Source of the DNA: Populus alba
Lineage: Eukaryota > Streptophyta > Magnoliopsida > Malpighiales > Salicaceae
Assembly: GCF_005239225.2 (NCBI RefSeq)
Contig: NC_133287.1
Span: 4,197,493-4,261,492 of the forward strand
DNA: 64,000 nt
Direction of reading: 5' to 3'
Shown here: piece after piece, positions 13,291 to 25,283 of the stretch
How positions within the stretch are numbered: the first letter of the stretch is position 1
How the letters are laid out: the number at the start of each line of letters is the position of its first letter
The notes under the pieces: generated by a model
What the model was told of the DNA's origin: nothing
Databases searched by the model: none
Seen by the model: only the letters and a program-made list of their open reading frames with translations
Program-made: the position numbers and the translations under genes

Positions 13291-13306
13291 TATATTTATA
13301 TTATAG
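13291..13306 (-). promoter_or_regulatory. Candidate TATA box of the phosphorylase gene
   Basis: The minus strand reads CTATAATATAAATATA here, 55-70 nt upstream of the start codon at 13236. That placement would give a short 5' leader of roughly 25-35 nt. Confidence 0.5.
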
Positions 13307-13583
13307 GGAACTGGGTGAGTGAGTTGTGGAGGAGGATGATGTTCACTGTTCAGAGACTAGAGTTGGATATTTTTAAAATAAAGGGCAGTTAAGTCATAAA
13401 GATACACACGTGCAACTTGTATTAGTTTAAAAAGAAGAAGGGATTGAATTTGATGCGTGGTTTGAATCTCGAGAGTCATGACAAAAAGAGAGAGAGAGAG
13501 AGAGCTTTCGCAACTTTTCCAGATCCAAGAAAGAAAAGTGAGAAAATAAAGGTGTCTTTGGAGTCCGGTTAAACTGTTCTTTA

Positions 13584-13730
13584 AAAGTTTCAAAACAATT
13601 TAAAATTAATTTTTTTAATATTTTTAAATTATCTTGATGTTTTTATATTAAAAATAAATTATAAAAAATAAAAAATATTATTTTAAATATATTTCTAATT
13701 AAAAAACATTTTAAAAAAAAATTATTCTGG
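13584..13730. repeat. AT-rich dispersed element, copy 1
   Basis: It carries the alternating words (ATATTAAAAATAAATT and TAATTAAAAAACATTTT) that recur at several other places in this window. It has no coding capacity. The repeat class is uncertain, probably a non-autonomous element. Confidence 0.5.
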
Positions 13731-14287
13731 TTGGTTTCTTCAATTTATGTTATGCTTAAATAAAGGATGCAATTAGATCTCCCGCGTCATGCTCGATATC
13801 CCCTGACCCATATTTCAAGTGTAACGAAGGATAACTCTAGTTCTGATACCAGGATCAGGAGCAGCTTCTCATTGGCCTTTCTTTTTACTGGATTAAAGAG
13901 AGAATTCCCTAGGAGAAGAAAAAGAAAAGAGTAAAGTGAGTTTGCTTTATTGACAAATTTCTGGTAGACAAAACACCATTTAAATAGAATCAAAAGGATG
14001 AGAAAGCTCATTTTCAGGGCACTTGTACAAATACAATCCACTGCCTCCCTAACAATGATGAATTACAACGCGGATCTACCTAACTACTTTCTACCTCTTC
14101 TTTCTGCTATGTATTGCCCTATAATATATATAGAGAGGAATGGAGAGGGGCAATTCACTTTCTTACTTCCCCTATTATACATAAATTTAGCTGGTTGCCA
14201 GTCAAGCTGCATGACAAAAAAACTTTAATGCAGCTCAATATAGGACTATCGCAAGCGCATCAGCAATCCCTTGAATATCAATGTGCT

Positions 14288-17200
14288 TCAGTCACTGTAC
14301 TCATCTGAATCTGCATAGTCTAGGCCTTCATCATTCTGCACCTGATTGGCTTCTCGGTCTGACCCGTCACTCATTTCTATGTCCCCCTCTGAATCATCAT
14401 CTACCATTGCTGCAATGCCGTTAGATGCATCTCCATCATCATCACTCACTTCCACTGAATTCCTGTTCCAACCATTGGAAGTGCCATTGAAACCTGGCTC
14501 CCAATTTCCTTGCTCATATACCTCTTCTTCAACATTATCGTCAGATTCTGCTTCTTCCATACTGTTGCTATTATCATCACCCACCACATTCAGACTGCCC
14601 TTTTTAGCACTCCAATCCTCATCATCCAGGTTTCTGAATGACTTGACATAGCTATTGCGGGCTGCTGTTTTTTTAGACAGGTAGCTCACGGGGGCAGCAA
14701 CCGTGTTGGTCATCCGACCAAGCAATGGCTCCTTGGCAACCGTCTTTTCCACTCTCCTCTTCCTAACTGTCCGACGGCCCCGACTAGATGCTTGCAAATT
14801 TGTTTTTCTACCCTGTTGCCTTGGACCTTGATTCAAATTCTGAATTCCCCTAGAAGAACTCTGCCTGCCTGTATCAGATTTTAAACCAGGTACTCTTCTC
14901 TGCCACTTTGGAGCAAGTCCTTGATCACGCCCCCCTCGTCCACGTTTATAATTGCTACGCTTACCACGTAGATCAACAATCTCTTCTTTATTGTGCTCTT
15001 CTAGCTTTACATCTTTTATTTCGACCTCTTCATTCTTAACGTCAGAATATCTTGATGGAAGTTTCTGCATGAGAAAAACCAGGTCCATAACCATAATCAT
15101 AATCAAAATCAAAATCAAAACATCTTTCCTATCAGTGATCACCTGAAATTTTCTAAAGTGCCACTGGCAGATTCTCTCCTCTTTTTTAACTAAATGTGTG
15201 GCCCCAACTTGCCCATAAAAGGCAATCATTCCAAGCATGGGCTTGAAACTACTCTCCCCCCAACCAAGTATATGGGTATAAACAGCCTCAGAGCATGTGG
15301 GATTATAACTTCCCTTTAAAACACTCAAACGACCAACCCTTTTAGGTTTTTTGCAAGAGTTTGCACTTGATTTAAACTTGGAATAAAAAAAGAAGGAAAG
15401 AAAGAAAGTGATGCCAACCCGCCTCCCCCTCTCCCTCCCTCCCTCCCTCTCAAACACACGCACGTGAGTGCGCGCGCACATAGACAATTGCAGTAAATGA
15501 AACAGAAAAGGATCAAAAGAGGAGGGAAAAACTAACTGACCATATATACTTTGACTGACTTGTCTGTAGAGGGTTCAGGTTTCTCATTCTTTACATAAAT
15601 AATAGATGCATCTAGCTCAAAAAGCCTCAGGGCCACAGCTGCACTGGTTTTTGGCATCCATGGAAGTAGAGAAACTGATCCCAGACTAGCAGAATCACGT
15701 GCTGCACTTCCTGATGACGCAGAGGGGCCCAATAATTCCTTGGTCGTCTCAAAATTTGATGACAATCTCTCTCTTTTTATGGCACTCTCGAACACAGTCA
15801 GTCTCTGCAATATGAACTGTAAAATAAGCAAAAACATCCCACCATACACACAAGACAGAAACATGACACTAGGTACGTAAAATGCTTGTTGTGCTACTGG
15901 CTTGGTACAAATCATAAGATGGGCACATCCACAGGCACACTTGTCCATGTAAGAGCACATTAGCACAAAGAAAAATTTAATCCATGCAGATATATTGAAA
16001 TCCATGGTCTTTTATAGCCTCCCGGGACAGAACTTCAGCAAAACGATAACAGGGAAACAGCCTTTTTGGATCTATTATACTATGTCATGACTTTATTATC
16101 ACAAAATGTGATTGTGTACTGCATTAAGGAGCAATGAATGCATGAAAATAATGCAGCAATGGAAACGGGAGAAAATCAATATACATGATTCTTCTATATA
16201 TCAAAACCAGATTAAGATTATATGTGAGGAAGTTACGAACAGTGGTACATACCTCCACAGATGAAGCCTGCATACCCATGAAATATTTGAAAAAACCAAA
16301 ACAGTGTTGGAATAACAGTATGTTTTCTCTGAGAAAATGAATGAAAAAATGCTTCCCCCACCCCATCATTAACAGAATAAAACAACAGTAATAGAAGCAA
16401 CAAAACAAATCTAAGATCATCACTATTTAAAATAAATTGATTTGGCATTACATATTTATGCCAGAAATGGAACAGGAAAAACACAGATTTAGCATAGGGG
16501 TGTGTGTGTGTGTGTGTGTGCAAGTAAAATTTTAGCGATGTGTAAGATGTTGAGAACCTGTAGGAGCTCCTCAGTTGATGATGACATTATCAACTTCACA
16601 ACCCAGTCCTTCCTGCAGATTTCCATCCAAAATGACTCAAGAGCTTCCTGTGGAACAGATACCTGCCAACTCAAAAGTGAAAATATATGGGTCAACATGA
16701 TTAGAAGTTATCAATGCTTAGAACCCAGAATCTTAAGAAAATATTTTCCTCGTATTTTTTTAATTGCTAGAGAGAATTGGGAAATCAAAATTAAACTGTA
16801 ATATGAAAATGTCATTCCAACCTCTATGGAACCTAATAGCGCTGTCAGCAACCTGATTCCCAGTGGTAAACAAGAATCGAAAGCACGTGCATTTCCAGGA
16901 TCAAACCTTTTCTCTTTGCATTGAATCTCATGTTCAGCAAAATCAAAATTCTTGTTATCAACTTTAAATGTTTGGTGGCAAGAAAGACAGTGGGTGTCTT
17001 CAGAGAGATAAGAGCTGAAACACAGGTTACAGGTATCCAATAACTGCTCACATCTTTTCTTCCCAAATTTCATGGCACGTAATGTTGAGGAATTGAAGCA
17101 GTCTTTCCACATCCAGTTCTGAAAATCCAGGTACCTTTTCAAAGCACCCTTCTTCTCTGCTGAATTTCTCCCAAGCTCAATTCTAAACAATGAAAAAGTA

Positions 17201-20200
17201 TCATAAGTATCAGAGCTGGAAACACAAAACATACTGCTAGGGTCATCGATGTCAGCTGGGCAATTACTGCTGTCTGTTTCAGCCTTTTTGTTTTCATCTG
17301 TTGTTCCACTTTGGCACACAATGTTTGGAGACCACAAGTTCCTTCGTCCATTTTCTTTGAAAGAAGACTCGATCTTTTGCAACATTATACGCAAATGAGA
17401 TTCCCTAACCCCACGAGTATCCAGAGATGACAAAAGAGTATCAAAGGCCTGAACAGAAATAGTGTTGAATATGGTGTCAGTGAATGCTGCAAGGCATCAA
17501 CCAAAGAACAAAAAACAACCATATGACCTAAGGAGGTTCATACTCTCATGCAATCAATCATGAGAGATAAAGAGAGCCTGGTTTTTCATCAGTATAGAGA
17601 TGATTTTTCAGCTCTAGCAAACAAGGAAAAAGTGGAGTATTTTTTGCTTTTAATGCCAGGACACCCTCTAAGGAAACAGCCAACAGAAAGGTTAAGAGAT
17701 AAGAAAACATGTGCTTCCATTACAAAAGGTGATTATATATTATCTCTAAGATTACAACTATATGCTTCCCCTGGAATGGTGGAAAAGCACTAATTATCCC
17801 CAAGATGATTTAATAATGTCCCATCATTGTGAAGCCACATTAAACCAAAACACACCATCATCATGTCCAAACCACCCTGGCCCCTCCCAATAGGTAAAAT
17901 CAATATAGTTACCACTATTCAGATTATGTCTGCAACTAATATATCCATGGTTGTTGTGGATAATTGGTGTTATTGTTCGACTAAAGAACCTCATTTTAAC
18001 TCTAGCTTTAAGAGTCAAAACAAATATTAATATTTTTTTACCATGGGTTCTTAGATATTTTTCAACAGAGATTGCAATCAAGATATAAATGCACAAACCA
18101 CAATGACAGAAATTACCTCTTCTGAATCAATAACTCTCCAATTGCCGTCATGCAGTTCTACAAAGATCCTACCAGAACAAGGATCATTTCTAGAAGCAGA
18201 TGCCACAAACTGCCAGTATCTATTACGTCTGCGATCTTGGCCAAGAGGCAAGGACCTGTAAATATACATCTCTTCCGCTAAGTGGGTAACATAAGCTTTC
18301 AATTGTGAACGTGACCTTTTTGAAGCATATCCATGCTGCTGCACTGAAATGTTATCTGGATTCATGGAAAGATCTTGAACAACTAAGGCTTTTTCAGAGA
18401 GAACACTGCTTAAGTGGTTCTCTACATTTTCTGCCAAAGATTTCTGATCCTCAGCATTACTTGGAGATGCTTCCTTATTTTTGCTATCAACAAGAACCAA
18501 GGGGCTTTGGCTGCCTTCCACAGCAGAACTTGCGACTTGCGTTTCAACTCTGCCCCCAGTTAAAGATGGAAAATCTAATTTACTGATGAACTCTTCTTTC
18601 AACCGACTTCTATCTAACTGCGCCTCAGCCCACATTTGTTTTTTAAGAGCATTTGCAGCTTCCAAACGATCCTGTAAAACTTGCTATTAGTTACAAGGAA
18701 AAAACCTAACAGCTTCCTGGGATGAGAGTGATTTAACATTTAACAAAATGAAAAGGAGCTTTTACCTCAAGAACAGCACGAATGGAATTCCCTTCATTCG
18801 CAATACCAACTAATACAACAAGAGCATTAAGACGCTCTTCGACACTGAGATGAGAATATTCCCCTTCTGTGAGCCCCTGAATCCATGATTCACCTGACTT
18901 GCTTTCATCGATTTCAATATATTGTCCATCTCCATTATCAGTCCCCTCATCTTTATGAGTAACACACTGCTCAATGATAATGGGAGTCATCACATCCTTT
19001 GGACCATTCAGAGAGAAAGTTGAAAGACCTTTCTCAGACTCATTTTGTACAGTTAATGAAATATCATTACCGACTTTATATTTTCCACTCACTGACAAAG
19101 TATTTAATTTACTAGAAGGGACAGTGCTTTTGTTAGCACTCAATGGAGTAGCTAAATCATCAACTTCAGGATCCTCATCAACATCGCCTTCAGAGTCTTC
19201 ATCTCTTTCAACATCATCAGCAACTTCTCCACCTAAAAATCCATTTTCAAATATTCGAATTTTTTTTCTTGCTGCTGCAAGTATTGACTCGGCATCAGCA
19301 GGATCCTTTCTGAAAGCTGCTCTTACACAATATGTTGAAGGAGCAATTCTTTCAAAAAGCTTTTGATCCCTTGTCAAAGCAACAGAAATAGATGCCTCTG
19401 GCGTCTTGCTTGTTGTCAGGTCTCGAAGTCCAGATTTCTGTAAGCAAAGGAGACAAGTAAGGAAATATCTGTAAGCAAAGGAGACAAGTAAGGAAAACAA
19501 CAGTGGGGAAATTAATGTTGGCAAACAAAAGAACTCGCCTGAATCTTGTCTGCAAGTTCTAGCACTGTTAATCCTTTGCTCCCTTCAAGAGAAAGAACAT
19601 GAAAAGCTGCAAACTTAACAGTTCCAGGTGTCAACCGATGCCTAGACTTTCTAGGAAGCAATAAACCCTTTTCTCGCATTAATGCAAATGCATTTTCAGC
19701 TGCTGATCCGTTGCGTATAGTAGAAATGATATCTTCACAATCCTTAACCTGCATCTAAAAATACAATCATCTGTGAGTACAAGAAGGACAAAGCATAAAA
19801 ATAATAATCAGTCAGCAAACATCTTATTATACAAAATAACACACTAACAAAATGTGGTGAAAGTTATCAACTAGATTGAACATGATTGATATCACACCAA
19901 GTTATTTGACAAGTGTTGAGACATAATGAAGCTCAAAACCCACCAAGAAACATTTTATGTATGAGACTAAATTGATAAAAACCATTACCAAGTTACCTAT
20001 CTTAGGAGGGAAAATTTAGAGACAATCATTCTTTTCAGCATTTTTTCATTAAATGCCTGCTTCTAAGGATCCAAACATGGAACTTTATAGCTGAAACCAA
20101 GTAATTTCACAAGTGCACCAAGGAAGACTCGTGTCATTTAGTTGATGAGTTAGTTATAAAGGCACAACAAAATCCTGAAGAATCCTAAATGCCAAATAGT

Positions 20201-23200
20201 CCTAATAATAATAATAATAATAATAATGAACTCGCTCCTAAAGGGCAGATATATCCTAATTAACAAATTCACATAAAATAACCATAATTATGTAACTACT
20301 CCCATTAAGTGCAGTTTCAGCATTCCATTTTATTGACTGTATTATTCCTCCTCTCTTTAGTTATATATCATTTTATTTATAACTCCAATGAAAAAGCTTC
20401 AATCTTTTACTAAATGTGCTACCCGAATATTTTGCCTATGTCTACCTATCTTCCAAGTCTATAGCAAGACATCAATTATGTCATTCCAAATGTTACTTCT
20501 CTGAGCATCCACTGGTGTACAAGACCAATTTCAGTTGGCATATATATGGCACATTAAAGGAGCTAAAGCAGGGAGAGCATAGAAGAAAATAAAGAAATGA
20601 AGACAAGGACAAACCTCGTCAATATCGCCCAAACCAGTCCATGTTCCATTCCTTTTCCTCAACTGTGGCCCAAATCCTGCAGACAATGCCAATTGCCGGA
20701 GTATTTCGGGCCACGTTAATGGATTTAAGTGTTGCTGCCAGTTGCGTATATCAAAACCCCATTTATATGCCTAATACATTGGAGTAAAAGTAAAAAATGA
20801 TTAAGCATCAACTGAAAGGATATCATGCCAATGAATACCAGTAAACATGTCCATGGAGCAGAGCTTACCCCTTGTACAATTTGTGGATGTCCACCTTCAG
20901 GATTGGCTGTATAATATTGATTTATTCCTAATCCAAAAGAAGGCGTCCTTGCAACATCTTCAATGTCTTTTATTATTAATTTTAGAAGAGCAACATGTAA
21001 TTCACTGAGCAATCTTGAATCCTAAATTCAAAATAGTATAAAAATCAACTGAGAGGAAGATGCATAAAATGAAGTTAGCCAAAACAAAATTGAGACATGA
21101 AACTCACATAGTCATGGAAAGCTTGAACAAACTCATCAAGTGTAAATGGCCATAACCCAAGAACATCAGTAAAAGTAATAAAAAATCTCCAGACCTGAAA
21201 AATATAAAGATTTTGGGACCTCAAAATAAAGACGAGAGTATTAACGTTATCAAAAATTATCTGGATCAACACAACAAGCATAGAGAAGCAGTATAGAAGA
21301 AAGCATAACTTTTATGATTTTTTTTTCATTTTTATGAAGTTAAAAAGAAATGAGCAGTGAAAAATGAGCCGACTAGAAGTTGTCAGAATTTCATTAGTGG
21401 GACTACAATGGAACCTAGTGAATCACATCATCATCTGCTAATCATGGATAGATAATACATATCACAGTTCAAGAAAATAAAAGGTGAGTTTTAGGACATA
21501 CCATCAGAAGATTCCCGATATTTTCTTCAGAATCCGACCAAGGTTGAAATCCAAAGGGTTTTTTTAATTGCACGGACTCGGATGGGAATGTGATCAACAA
21601 GTCTGGAGCACAAAAAATTGTTTTTATAACTAATCAGAAAATATAAAACAAACAAACTTCTAACTGTCCTATTTCAACAGAAAAATTAAATTATTCTTTT
21701 TCAAAATGGTCTAATCTTCAGATATCATTACCTCTGAATGAATCGAGGTTTTGCAATGTATCGTAGTTGAGGTTAACTATTGAGGCTAAGCCTTTGCTTG
21801 CAGCAGCCAATTCCATGAGTTCTAGCTGTTCATCCTCAATAAGATCCAAAGAGTCTTTAGCAATCTTACGTGCAGTTGCCTTCTCCATGGCAGCTTTGCG
21901 TTTCACTGCCTCTTTCTCCCTACGAAGCTCTTCTTTTTGTCTTCTTTTCTCAGCCTTAAAAATAAACAAGGAGAACAAAGAGATGGTTGGGATACTGCTA
22001 TGTAAACATAAAAAAAAAAAAAAAAAAACCTAAAAGCTCGGAATAATGGACTTGAAACTCACTCTTAAATACTCTTTCTGCATAAACTTTTCTCTTCGCT
22101 CAAGTTCACGTTTTTGCTCTCGCAGTAATCTCTCCTCCTCTCTTTGTCTTTCACGCATTAACCTCTCTTCTTCTTTTCGTCTCTCACGGTCATGCCTTTC
22201 CATCTCTTTCCTCATTCGTTCTTCATTCTGAAAATGCAAGTTCAAACATCTGAATCAGATGAAAAAAATACTACATCAGCAATTCAAGACTGATAAGATG
22301 GTACCTTCCGCCTTAAAATATCTTGTTTCTCAAGCTCTTTGCGCATCCGATTCTCATAAGCTTCAACATCCCTTACAGTTCTTGGTTCCTCAATCTACAA
22401 AAGGCAACTACATATATAATTACCAATCATTGATTAAATAAGAGAGAGAAAGCAAAAATCTCTTGAAAACTTCAGGATACCTTGCGTTTCCTTTCCAACC
22501 GCAGCTCAGTGTCATGGTGGAAGGTTTGAGCATCAGAAAAGACATTTGGATTTTCTGGTCCCATAATAGGATGACTGTTAGATTGAGCACTTGTTCTATT
22601 GTTTGCGAAAGTGTCTCGTTGCAGGAGATAGTCATCATCCCTCTGAGGTGATGAAAAAACATGACCCCTCTTGTCTTGTTGAGACACAAGGCGAGCACGT
22701 GATATTTGGCCTGCACCAAAAGGTGAAGCTCTTCCCCTCAAAGTATCAACTGGTGAATCTTGATAAGGAGATTGAGCAAGTCCATAAGCATCAGATCGAA
22801 TACTGGCATGATCCTGGAAAAAGTGGTGCTCATTAGTAGCCTTTACAGAGGCCTAGGATAGAATTGCTATTCAGAATTTAACCAATATGAACTAGGCGAA
22901 ATACAAAATCTACACTTAGAAGCCCAGCATTTACATGGGAATGCATGCATCATATCATTCTATTGTACCAATCATAAATATAAGAGTTAGTTTATGGAAT
23001 CCGATACAGAAGTGGAGTAATCTCCAAGAAAAGCAATGGAGAGAACTGGCTATAGAAACTTGACAGATATGCAACAAGGTCAGTTCCATTAGGTCGATAA
23101 TAATAAGATGCAGCCTTTTTTTCCACAGCCTTCAGGCTGTCACATATTATCCTTTTGCATTTTTAAAGAAGGATGGTGTTTTTTTTGGTTAACTGTTAAT

Positions 23201-25283
23201 TGCAGGTTGTTACTATCTTTTAATGATTTAGCAATAAAGAGAAAAGCGAGCCTCATCTTGACCTAAGAGATGGTGATAGAGGCTGACCAGAAATGTTTTT
23301 CAAAAAAAAAAAACCACGATACCAAGAACTTGGAAGGGGAAAGCAAATGAAAGTTCCCTAGTTTAATGAAGACTAAACATTTAGATGCTGATAGGCTGAT
23401 GATAGCACCTCAAAGTATCTAAATCATATTGCAGTTCTATAGCACACAAGGAAATATCACAAACACCACAAAAATAAAAGAGAGAGATGAGGAATTTAAG
23501 AAGCTACTTTGCTTGATTTGGCATCATGTCGCTCGTATACTTTGTCCTCATAAGAATACCCCATTCGCTTCTGTTGTTCAGTAATAGATGCTGCATGTGA
23601 TTACCAATAAATTTTTAGCAGATGCGATCCCAACATCAAAAAGAATAAAAATGTCACATGTCAATGTTAAACAGTCAAAATTGCATTCTAACATGAATAC
23701 ATTCTGGAGAGAAAATTGATTTCTTTTCCACATTCATCAATGAATGAAAAGCCGGAAACAGGATAACTAGGCAAGTTTTAACTTTAATGGATCATGTGAT
23801 CAAAAATGCCTAGGTATTCACTCTCCAATTAAACATCAGTGACTATAGTAGCATGAACTTATCACTGTGGTAGCATGAAAAAATCAGTATCTAAATACAG
23901 TACAAGTGCAGTTCAGTTGTTCATTTCAAACAACAAACAAAAAATTATCCTAGTTAATACAGTTTCATTTCAAATTTTCTAATCAGCACAATTTGTAATC
24001 AGTGCAAATTAGTTGTAAATATAGTACAAGTGCAGTTCGGTTGTTCATTTCAAACAACAAACAAACAAATACAAAAACAGGAGATATTAGCACCAAAAAG
24101 GCATGAATAAAAGAGTATCCATGAGGACTAAATATTTTTCTTTGCTCAAAATTGAATCCACGCGACATGCCAATGTTCATCCCACCTCATTTCAAAAATA
24201 ACCATTACTACAATATCAAGCAATTAAAAGCATGGCATTGTTAAGATCAGTTAAGTAGCATGACCTATGGGTGTCCCAAACGCATCAGGTGGCAAAGGAT
24301 CAAACTCCATTCCAAGAATTGGCCCATCCTCCCTCAATGGTTCCCCAAGCTGCGCCTCCACACAGGCAATAGCTCTAAGCTCCATAACCGACTGTGGTGA
24401 TGAATCGTAGTACCTTCTCATCGTATGCCCATCATCTAAAATCACTTTCCTTGACTCTGAAAGTGGACTAGAGCCCGAACCGGACCCAGACCCATAATCA
24501 CTTCCATTCTCAGCCCCTACCCTCATCTCCTCCAAAGGAGAATCGGGCAATGGTGCTGTGTTCCGCTGCTTCTTTACTGGAGTCTCCTTTTTGTCCTTCA
24601 ACCTCCTGTGGCAAAACCACATCTGCAACTGCCTATCAGATAGTCCTAATTTCTCCGACAATTCTGCCCGCATCTCCTCTGACGGATATGTCTCAGCTGA
24701 TGAAACCAGCAATAGCAAAAAAAAATCAACAAAAAAAAAAAAAAAAAACATGCTGATACGCGCGCGCATAATGCAAAAAATAAATAAATAATAATAGCTA
24801 GTTATTGAATCAAAATCATCCAAGATCCATGCAAAAAAAGAAAAAAAAAACAAGTGAAGTAAAAATATTACACATAAATCTAGAGAAAAAACTAAGCATC
24901 TATAATCACAAACACGAAAATTAACTAGTTATGAGATTAAAATGCCAAAAAAAATCAAAATTTCAACAAAACTAACAAACAGTTTAAGCCTCTTCATTGA
25001 ATAACACATAAAATTAGCAGGAAACCAAGCATAAACAGAATCACAAACACAAAGAAATAGAGAAAATCCAAGCCAGAAGAGATCAAAAGCAAACAAATCA
25101 AATCAAAACCGTGTAAACATAAAGAGAGAATGAAGGAGTGTACGGACTGGCATAAGCTTTCTCTAGGGTTTCAAGTTGGAAAGGAGTCTTCATCTGTCGT
25201 TTAGGCTTGCTTTGTCCTTCATTAGAGCTCACCACGTTGTTCTTCGATCTGTTGTGTTGTTCTTCGTCAGAATTGGCCTCCAT
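14288..25283 (-). CDS. RLT1: RLT1-like homeobox-DDT domain chromatin-remodelling protein
   Basis: RINGLET proteins are nuclear partners of plant ISWI remodellers (CHR11/CHR17) and affect nucleosome spacing and flowering; this is established for the Arabidopsis family. Nineteen exons give 1724 codons plus TGA, about the expected family length. Domains: a homeodomain at about 28-86 (KRQMKTPFQLETLEKAYA, then LSDRQLQMWFCHRRLKDKK); charged coiled coil at about 335-445; DDT domain at about 521-582 (VLGLWPFTLDEFVQAFHDY); HARE-HTH at about 693-770 (GTVKFAAFHVLSLEGSKGLT); WHIM-type segments at about 922-1160 (YRSLPLGQDRRRNRYWQFV); and an Arg-rich then acidic tail ending ADSDEYSD. The homeodomain has His where most have Asn51, as in other RLT proteins I recall. 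KRQMKTPFQLE and DPLPPDAFGTPIG favour RLT1 over RLT2. Confidence 0.95.
16253..16267 (-). other. RLT1: 15-nt microexon of the RLT1-like gene
   Basis: On the minus strand the context is TATGCAG|GCTTCATCTGTGGAG|GTATGT, with a good acceptor and donor around five codons (ASSVE). It joins two phase-0 exons, so skipping it would remove five residues without a frameshift. It is supported by splice consensus rather than by a transcript. Confidence 0.6.
16499..16520. repeat. (TG)n microsatellite
   Basis: A run of about ten TG dinucleotides lies in an RLT1 intron, 38 nt downstream of the exon ending at 16558 in transcript sense. Confidence 0.95.
19438..19499. repeat. 31-bp tandem duplication containing a splice acceptor
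   Basis: Units 19438-19468 and 19469-19499 begin CTGTAAGCAAAGGAGACAAG and differ only in the last few bases. On the minus strand each unit ends in TTGCTTACAG, so the 3' splice site of RLT1 intron 12 is duplicated. The exon-proximal copy keeps the frame; use of the distal copy would add 31 nt and shift it. Confidence 0.95.
20202..20226. repeat. (TAA)n microsatellite
   Basis: About eight trinucleotide units lie within an RLT1 intron. Confidence 0.95.
23893..24066. repeat. Direct repeat with 124-bp period in RLT1 intron 2
   Basis: The words TACAAGTGCAGTTC and GTTGTTCATTTCAAACAACA occur near 23901-23935 and again near 24025-24059. This marks a partial tandem duplication of intron sequence. Confidence 0.85.

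Larger units (their letters stand above)
13237..14287. other. Intergenic: phosphorylase promoter and RLT1 3' flank
   Basis: Both flanking genes run on the minus strand, so this 1.05-kb interval holds the phosphorylase promoter and the RLT1 3' UTR. It contains an (AG)n run near 13488-13504 and an AT-rich dispersed repeat at about 13584-13730. The minus-strand word TGGTATCAGAACTAG near 13834-13848 resembles an LTR-retrotransposon primer-binding site. No gene was recognised in it. Confidence 0.6.
14288..25283 (-). other. RLT1: Exon map of the RLT1-like gene
   Basis: Exons in transcript order: 25283-25148, 24696-24265, 23590-23508, 22813-22481, 22394-22305, 22227-22063, 21954-21732, 21602-21502, 21194-21108, 21021-20869, 20770-20615, 19748-19539, 19437-18766, 18671-18117, 17448-16822, 16662-16558, 16267-16253, 15804-15550, 15064-14288. 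All phases close. The donor after 19539 is GC (CAG|GCGAGT). Exon 17 is only 15 nt (ASSVE). The end of exon 18 could be 15550 (AAA|GTATAT) or 15541 (ATG|GTCAGT); the second would add three residues in frame. Confidence 0.83.

Noticed and set aside
14288..15487. 399-codon minus ORF starting MSMCARTHV
   Set aside because: Only 14288-15064 is RLT1 exon 19; the upstream part is read-through of the intron, including a CT/CCCT-rich tract.
18974..19366. 130-codon plus-strand Ser-rich ORF
   Set aside because: It is antisense to the acidic region of RLT1 exon 13.
24251..24853. 200-codon minus ORF beginning MFFFSFFAW
   Set aside because: It combines intron 1 read-through with RLT1 exon 2; the true exon starts at 24696.
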